64,000 nt of DNA, from contig CM063508.1 of assembly GCA_032207245.1 (NCBI GenBank), positions 119,974,407-120,038,406 of the forward strand. The letters run 5' to 3'. Source of the stretch: Pardosa pseudoannulata. Taxonomy: Eukaryota > Arthropoda > Arachnida > Araneae > Lycosidae. Positions 58,530-64,000 of the stretch are shown in pieces; within the stretch, counting starts at the first letter, position 1; each line of letters begins with the position of its first letter. Made by a program: the position numbers and the translations under genes. The notes under the pieces are model-generated. The model was not told the origin of the DNA and did no database searches. It saw only the letters and a list, made by a program, of their open reading frames with translations.

Positions 58530-61500
58530 TTATTCTTCCACTGGAAGACGTGATAAGGCATCAGCATTCTTTAATTCTGCTCCTGGACAGTGGGAAATAG
58601 AAATGTCATATTTTTGGAGGGCCAAAGCCCAGCGTTGAAGCTTGGCTGACTGGGGTGCTCCTTTTGTAATAAAAGTTAATGGATTGTGATCCGTGATGAG
58701 TTCAATTGGGGTTCCGAATATCCACGTTTCAAATTTGCGTAGGCTCCAAATAATGGCATAAGCCTCTCGTTCAATTGTAGGCCACGCTTGTTGAGTATTG
58801 TTCAACTTCTGGCTCGCAAAACAAATGGGATGCAATACTCCTTCACTGTCTCTTTGGGATAAACAAGCACCCACGGCGAAAGACGAAGCATCTGCTTGTA
58901 TGGTATACGGATTATTCCTCACAGGAGTATATAGCTTGGGGGCATTGCACAAGAGTTGTTTTAATGCTTCAAAGGTGGTTTGGTGTAACTCTGTCCATGG
59001 TATGTTTTCGGGTACTTTCTTTTTTGTTAACTCAGTCAATGGATGTACCAGATTTGAGAAGTCCTTAATATAGTCTCTATAATAGTTACACAATCCTAGT
59101 AGACTTCTTAATTGTGTCTTCGTTTTGGGGGAACTCAGTTTTTCGATAGCCTCTAGCTTGGTTGGATCGGGTTGATGTCTCCCTGACCCAATCACATGTC
59201 CTAAATATTTTATGTTTGACCGTGCAAATTCACACTTTTTGATGTTGACTCTAAATTGTAGTTCTGCTAACTTGCTTAGGACTAAATGTAGATGCTCCAA
59301 ATGGCTTTCCCAATCAGGTGAATAAACTGCTATATCATCAATGTAAGCTTTGCAATATTGTTGATGATCTGACAAAGCTGTGTTCATGACCCGTTGGAAT
59401 GTGGCTGCTGCATTCCGTAAACCAAATGGCATAACTTTCCAGCGATACTGTGAACGGTGGGTCTTAAACGAGGTTAGATCTCTACTTTCCTTTTCAAGAG
59501 GTATTTCCCAATAACCCTTCAAAATATCTAAACAAGTTATCACATTTGCTTGTCCGATACTATTGATCAAATCAGTGACATTTTCCATGGGAAAATCATC
59601 TTTCTTTGTAACTGAATTCAGGGACCTAAAATCTATACATAATCTGATATTACCGTCCTTCTTATTAACACATACTACTGGATAAGCAATCTCTGCATCA
59701 CTGGGCTCAATCAACCCTAAACTTTCTAATTCTTTTATCTGTTCATCAACTTTCTCTTTCAAGGTTTCTGGTATACGGTAAACATAGGGTCTCTTCCTTA
59801 CGGCTCCATCCACTAATCTTATTTTGTGCTCTCCAACCTTCGCAATTTGTATTTTACCTGAAAACACCTCGGCATGCTTGCTAAGTACATTTACCAATTC
59901 ATTCCTTTTATGACTATCTAGGTGTTGTATATCTAGCTCTTTAATAAAATCATGTTGGTAATCATTTTGGACTGGTGTTGCATAAATATCTCCGAATTCT
60001 TCGTCATCTTCGAATATTACTCCAACCGTTTGTACTCTTGCTACATACTTCCTTATTTTATTGCCATGGACATGACGGACAGTACCATCTGATAGTTTTA
60101 CTTTGTAGGAATGGGGACTGCATCTTGCGACGATTTCTCCAGGACCGGTCCATCTGGCATACAATTTATTTGTAGAATCCGGAATAAGCAAATAAACCTG
60201 ATCCCCTAGTTTAAATTCTTTCATCGAAGCTCGACGATTAAAATAATTTGCATAAGCTTGTTGTTTAGCAATCGCGGTTAATGATGCCTCATCTGCTGCT
60301 CTTTCTAAATTTATCTTCAATTCTTGAAGATAATCTTCGGCCGACTGACTTAGGTTTAAAGGTAAAGGTATTTCACCGGTCCAACTTGATTTAAGCACCG
60401 TCAACGGACCTCTAGCTTCTCTCCCATACAAAAGTTTGAAAGGGGAGACTCCTGTTGTACTGTTAGGCACTTCACGGTATGCAAATAATAAATAAGGTAA
60501 ATGTTTGTCCCAGTTACATGGATCAGTTCTAATTACGTGATGAAGCATTTGTTTAATCACTCTATTAAATCTTTCTACTAAACCATTTGAGGCGGGGTAT
60601 CCCGGGGTAGAGAATCTCGGGTTAGCTCCTAAACGTGTCATAAATTCTTGGGTCAACTTTGATATAAAATTGGTACCTTGGTCACTAGCTATAACCTTAG
60701 GGATGCCGGTTCTTGCAAATATTTCAAGTAGGGCCTCACATGTGGCTTTGATGGCCGTGATGGTTCGCATAGGCACCGCTTCCGGCCATCGACTATGTTG
60801 GTCAACTAACACTAGAACATATTTATGTTTTCTAGCTGAAGGAGGGTCTATTGGGCCAATAATGTCTATATTCACTATTTCAAAGGGTAAATTTGGTCTA
60901 GTAACAGGGGTAATTGGTATCCTATCACTTATTTTCTCCGGGCTTCTCAGTTGACATTGTTTGCAACTCTTGCAGAAATTCGCGATATCTTGTGACATAT
61001 TAGGCCAGTAAAAACTTAGTCTAATCCTTTCTTTGGTTTTCTTCATCCCCATATGATTACCAAATACCGATCCGTGAGCTAGTTCAAGTACTTTCATACG
61101 CCTACACTCCGGCAAAACTAATTGGGTCACCGTTTCTCCCGTAACTTTTTCTCTATGGTATAATAAATTATCTATTAAAATAAAATTCCCCTTATTCGCT
61201 TTCAGCTCTTCTCTAACCTTGCGAAGCGTAACACAGTTTTGTTGTTCATTTCTTAATCTCGAAGCTTCTGACAGTTTGTTTTCAATTTCTAACTGTTTAT
61301 TAGATTCTTCCTCCGAAAGGCTACTTGTAGTCGTGAAATTTTCCTCTTTGTCAAAACATTCATTCGCCAGTAACGACATGGGTTTGTCTATAACCTCTGA
61401 GTGGTTTATATTTTCACTTCCTGTTTCGCTACCACGTCCGTTCATAACACCTGCTCTCTCTTCGGCGCCAGTCTGAGACTGCTCCACTAACGCGTCATAA

Positions 61501-62942
61501 ACATTGGGATGCAAAAGACACGGGACATTTAATTTATCAGTGACAGCTATAAGTGTTTCTTCTGACTCAGCGGAAAAATCACTATCCTCGCTCTTCAATG
61601 CTATTGGAATTCGAAAAAGTTTCGCTTCTGCTTTCTCTCCAAAAGCGGATGTAAGCATTATTTTTCCCTGTTCGTTCATTTTCGATTCTGATACGTACGA
61701 TGGATGCAACAGCGTGATTTGTGTGCCGCTATCGAGAATAGCTTTAATTTCATGTCCATTAATAACGACATCGACATGTTGTAACGGTTGAATTTGAGCT
61801 TCCGGTTTGAAAATTTTTGTTTCGATTTCCGCTACTAACGTTTCATTATTAGAATTCGTTTTAGACTTCTCATTCCGATCAGTTTTATTAATATATCCAT
61901 TTCCTAAATTTTGGTATTTCTTTTTACATTCTCTCGCAAAATGCGTATTTGACCCACATACAAAACAATCTTTATTTTTCCATTTACTGTTTACCTCATT
62001 CCTTCTAAATTTCTCATTTCGCATCGGAGGTGGAACATATTTACTATTCTTGCTTGTTGCATAAGAATACTCTATTGTATCTCGCGAGTTATGAGAGTCA
62101 GTGGGAGTTTGTTTACAGAAAGTTTTTCCTCTGGATATGAAAAAGGTATCACATTCCCGACCAAGTTCAGTTGGTTTAAACCAGCTCTCGCCCTGTCGAA
62201 TACCTATGTGAGTTTGAGTTTCTTGATCTAATGTTGCAAAAAGCTTGTCGGAAACTGCCAAATCAATAACAGATTTCAAATCATTGCATTTCCTTAATTT
62301 TAAGTAATACTCGAATGTTGTTTTAAGCCGCGATGCAAATTGAACGTGAGTTTCCATAGAGGCTCTTTTAGCGCGTTTAAAGTTTTCTAAACAGATTTGT
62401 GCGGTCGGTTCGAACTCTCGTAATACTATGGCTTTTAACGTTTCATATTTTTTAATTCCATCGTCATCTATATAAATTAAAATATTTGCGGCCCTTTCAC
62501 CCAATAAATTTATCAAAATCTCTGCTTTGTATTCTTCTGGTACCTTTTTGGTAGCAAACGCACGTTCTAGCGTGGTGAAAAATAAATTCCATAATTCCGG
62601 TTTAGTAGGACATGGGATAGTCAATGCTTTTACACTTTTAATTACACTAACCAGCGATCTATCCTTTTCACTATCAATTTGTTCAATTCCTGGACTTGGC
62701 GACTTATTCTGAGCCCTTATCGTCTCTAACTGTTTTTCATGCTCCCTTTCTTCAAGTTTTTTCCTATCTTCAACAGTCGTAATTATAAATTCTTTGACAG
62801 ATTGTTCATCCTTTGCATAGTCCTCTGAGTTTAGAATTAACGATTTTAATTCTGCCATTTTTAAATCTGCGGTCACTTTTATGCCACATTCTTCGGCAAC
62901 AATTCGTAAATCCTCTTTTCTAAGGCCCTTGACAGCAAACAT
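58530..62942 (-). CDS. Gag-Pol polyprotein, integrase upstream of reverse transcriptase
   Basis: The start is taken as ATG at 62940-62942, the first ATG of the frame; the product has 1470 residues. Order of domains: a Gag capsid-like region (about 90-300); zinc knuckle C-x2-C-x4-H-x4-C (CFVCGSNTHFAREC, about 327-340); aspartic protease with ILDSGTQ (catalytic D404); integrase with an HHCC zinc region (about 619-664), catalytic D693, D754 and E790 (35 residues between the last two), and a GPY/F-like module (RWTGPGEIV, about 930); then reverse transcriptase (about 1050-1230) with YIDD at 1200-1203; and RNase H with D1351 and TDHNPL near 1415. In ordinary Ty3/gypsy elements integrase is last. 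There is no internal stop or Gag/Pol frameshift. The sequence families are clearly gypsy, so the order suggests a Gmr1-type lineage. Confidence 0.95.
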   Translation of the reverse strand: MFAVKGLRKEDLRIVAEECGIKVTADLKMAELKSLILNSEDYAKDEQSVKEFIITTVEDRKKLEEREHEKQLETIRAQNKSPSPGIEQIDSEKDRSLVSVIKSVKALTIPCPTKPELWNLFFTTLERAFATKKVPEEYKAEILINLLGERAANILIYIDDDGIKKYETLKAIVLREFEPTAQICLENFKRAKRASMETHVQFASRLKTTFEYYLKLRKCNDLKSVIDLAVSDKLFATLDQETQTHIGIRQGESWFKPTELGRECDTFFISRGKTFCKQTPTDSHNSRDTIEYSYATSKNSKYVPPPMRNEKFRRNEVNSKWKNKDCFVCGSNTHFARECKKKYQNLGNGYINKTDRNEKSKTNSNNETLVAEIETKIFKPEAQIQPLQHVDVVINGHEIKAILDSGTQITLLHPSYVSESKMNEQGKIMLTSAFGEKAEAKLFRIPIALKSEDSDFSAESEETLIAVTDKLNVPCLLHPNVYDALVEQSQTGAEERAGVMNGRGSETGSENINHSEVIDKPMSLLANECFDKEENFTTTSSLSEEESNKQLEIENKLSEASRLRNEQQNCVTLRKVREELKANKGNFILIDNLLYHREKVTGETVTQLVLPECRRMKVLELAHGSVFGNHMGMKKTKERIRLSFYWPNMSQDIANFCKSCKQCQLRSPEKISDRIPITPVTRPNLPFEIVNIDIIGPIDPPSARKHKYVLVLVDQHSRWPEAVPMRTITAIKATCEALLEIFARTGIPKVIASDQGTNFISKLTQEFMTRLGANPRFSTPGYPASNGLVERFNRVIKQMLHHVIRTDPCNWDKHLPYLLFAYREVPNSTTGVSPFKLLYGREARGPLTVLKSSWTGEIPLPLNLSQSAEDYLQELKINLERAADEASLTAIAKQQAYANYFNRRASMKEFKLGDQVYLLIPDSTNKLYARWTGPGEIVARCSPHSYKVKLSDGTVRHVHGNKIRKYVARVQTVGVIFEDDEEFGDIYATPVQNDYQHDFIKELDIQHLDSHKRNELVNVLSKHAEVFSGKIQIAKVGEHKIRLVDGAVRKRPYVYRIPETLKEKVDEQIKELESLGLIEPSDAEIAYPVVCVNKKDGNIRLCIDFRSLNSVTKKDDFPMENVTDLINSIGQANVITCLDILKGYWEIPLEKESRDLTSFKTHRSQYRWKVMPFGLRNAAATFQRVMNTALSDHQQYCKAYIDDIAVYSPDWESHLEHLHLVLSKLAELQFRVNIKKCEFARSNIKYLGHVIGSGRHQPDPTKLEAIEKLSSPKTKTQLRSLLGLCNYYRDYIKDFSNLVHPLTELTKKKVPENIPWTELHQTTFEALKQLLCNAPKLYTPVRNNPYTIQADASSFAVGACLSQRDSEGVLHPICFASQKLNNTQQAWPTIEREAYAIIWSLRKFETWIFGTPIELITDHNPLTFITKGAPQSAKLQRWALALQKYDISISHCPGAELKNADALSRLPVEE

Positions 62943-63063
62943 CTTAACTAAAGTACTTAGCTGATCCCCCAAAACAGAAAGTAAGGAAATTGCTTACCTC
63001 CACTGATGAAACTATAACTTCTTAATTTAATCCAAATATTGCATAAACCCACTTTTGGTTTCG

Positions 63064-63083
63064 GATCCTGTCGAGTGCGCCAG
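63064..63083 (-). other. Primer binding site of the gypsy-type element
   Basis: In minus sense CTGGCGCACTCGACAGGATC adjoins the 5' LTR. The TGGCGC start is complementary to a tRNA 3' end carrying CCA. The exact tRNA cannot be named without a search. Confidence 0.7.
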
Positions 63084-63356
63084 TGTAACGTTGGTGTTCT
63101 TCCGACTGGGAGTCATCCATCCAACTCTTTTGTATTTTATTATTATTTATTTTGGACGATACAGCAAACAATACATATAGAGAGAAACACATATAGAGCA
63201 GTAATAAAACACGCAAAATTATCTGTCACACGCGTGTCCCTCACTCGGACAACCGAAAAACACACGGCCTTCACACGCCGTTTTTTTCTTCTACCCTCTC
63301 CTCCGAACAAACATATCCGCCACCGTTCTACCCAATAGAGGGCGCTAGGCACTACA
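63084..63356 (-). repeat. 5' LTR of the gypsy-type element
   Basis: 273 bp with TG...CA ends. It would contain the promoter. It matches the 3' LTR except for about four substitutions and one 2-base indel. Confidence 0.95.
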
Positions 63357-64000
63357 AATGGGAACAACTCGAGTAATTTTTTTGAGAATAATTTTAGATT
63401 TAGGTTCACAAAAATCCTACGTCAGTAAGTATGTGGCTGAAAAAATGAAATTAAAGTGTATTGGAGAGGAAACAATTACTCATGGGTTATTTGGAGGAAT
63501 AGAGAAAAGTGAAAGGCATAAGAAATACTCTATTAAGTTAAGCAATATAGATAAGAGTTTCACTTTTGAAATAGAAGTAATGGATCAAAAGAAAATATGT
63601 GCCTCTATTCCTAAACTGAAAAATTTTGAATGTATTCAAGAATTGAAAGAGTTGGGAATATTTTTAAGCGATATTGCCATTAATGAAAACTGTTGCTTAT
63701 TTGAAAATAATCCAAACGAAATTCATGCTTTGCTAGGAGCAGATTGTGCCAGTAAACTATTAACTGGGGAAGTCAAGCATTTATCAAATGGGATGCTGGC
63801 TATGAGAACGATCTTAGGGTGGACAATTCTGGGAAATTCCAGAGGAAAAAAACGAAGAATTCTAACATTTTATTATCACTTCATGCAACTAGCTTTGACG
63901 TATCTGATAATTGGTCTCTTGATACAATTGGCATTCGTGACCCCAAGACTAAGATGTTAAGGTCAGATCTTGAAAAGACAGCAAAAGATCATTTTCTTCA
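63357..64000 (+). pseudogene. BEL/Pao retrotransposon protease and start of pol, frameshifted, cut by window end
   Basis: After the duplicated AATGG the BEL element resumes. The aspartic-protease region reads ILDLGSQKSYVSKYVAEKMK, where the usual D-(S/T)-G is D-L-G, so the active-site motif is altered. It continues through LLGADCASKLLTG and RTILGWTILGN, typical of BEL proteins. The frame breaks again near 63870-63890; the pol continuation (FDVSDNWSLDTIGIRDPKTK) is in another frame. Its frame also does not match Gag across the insertion. Together with the Gag breaks this copy is inactive. Reverse transcriptase and integrase would lie beyond 64000. Confidence 0.88.

Larger units (their letters stand above)
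57868..63356 (-). mobile_element. Ty3/gypsy-type LTR retrotransposon, Gmr1-like domain order, full length
   Basis: The 5489-bp element lies on the minus strand inside the BEL element. LTRs are 63084-63356 (5', 273 bp) and 57868-58138 (3', 271 bp). They differ by about four substitutions and one 2-base indel. Both have TG...CA ends. The primer binding site starts TGGCGCACTCGACAGGATCC next to the 5' LTR. A purine tract (TTGGGGGGGAGG in minus sense) abuts the 3' LTR. One long ORF encodes Gag, protease, integrase, reverse transcriptase and RNase H, in that order. The element looks recently inserted and possibly competent. Confidence 0.95.

Noticed and set aside
62943..62972. Upstream TTG as start of the Gag-Pol ORF
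   Set aside because: The first ATG at 62940-62942 is only ten codons downstream and is the more likely eukaryotic start.

Overview
The window is arthropod nuclear DNA, most likely from a spider or other arachnid. It is intron-rich and AT-rich. It carries five copies of a tRNA-derived SINE of a type I associate with spider genomes, many hAT-type fragments, and both BEL/Pao and Ty3/gypsy LTR retrotransposons. No bacterial or viral genome organisation is present. Organism assignment is inference. A run of 100 N at 55993-56092 shows this is a scaffold.

Left part (1-21.6 kb, plus strand): the 3' end of a large gene for a secreted, mucin-like, chitin-binding protein. Four exons can be recognised: 2952-6161, 6919-7140, 10866-10952 and 18568-21500. 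Every internal junction is phase 1, and the model closes in frame (about 2150 residues before frame problems). The first exon is almost entirely a 61-residue tandem repeat (183 bp, about 16.7 units). The second is one peritrophin-A/CBM14 module. The third is a 29-codon linker exon. The last holds an unrelated 58-residue repeat (174 bp, about 10 units) followed by an altered C-terminal CBM14-like module, a stop codon and AATAAA. The 5' exons lie outside the window. The 174-bp array contains a +1 frameshift that is undone about 1 kb later.

Middle (21.6-29.6 kb): intergenic DNA between two convergent genes, filled with SINE and hAT copies, a long inverted repeat and a 495-bp tandem duplication.

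29.6-51.1 kb, minus strand: a complete 12-exon gene for folylpolyglutamate synthase (FPGS), with an alternative mitochondrial/cytosolic start arrangement, an ATP P-loop and the family motifs. All introns are GT-AG. The last exon contains a one-base frameshift relative to the conserved protein. The introns host hAT-type, piggyBac-like and SINE insertions, several with target-site duplications.

51.1-56 kb: intergenic DNA with copies of a second SINE-like family and a young SINE copy.

56-64 kb: a decayed BEL/Pao retrotransposon (plus strand, running off the window edge) interrupted by a nearly intact Ty3/gypsy-type element on the minus strand (57868-63356, 5-bp target duplication, LTRs about 98.5% alike). 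Its single 1470-residue Gag-Pol ORF has integrase BEFORE reverse transcriptase, the Ty1/copia-like order known from Gmr1-type elements. This is the most unusual system in the window.
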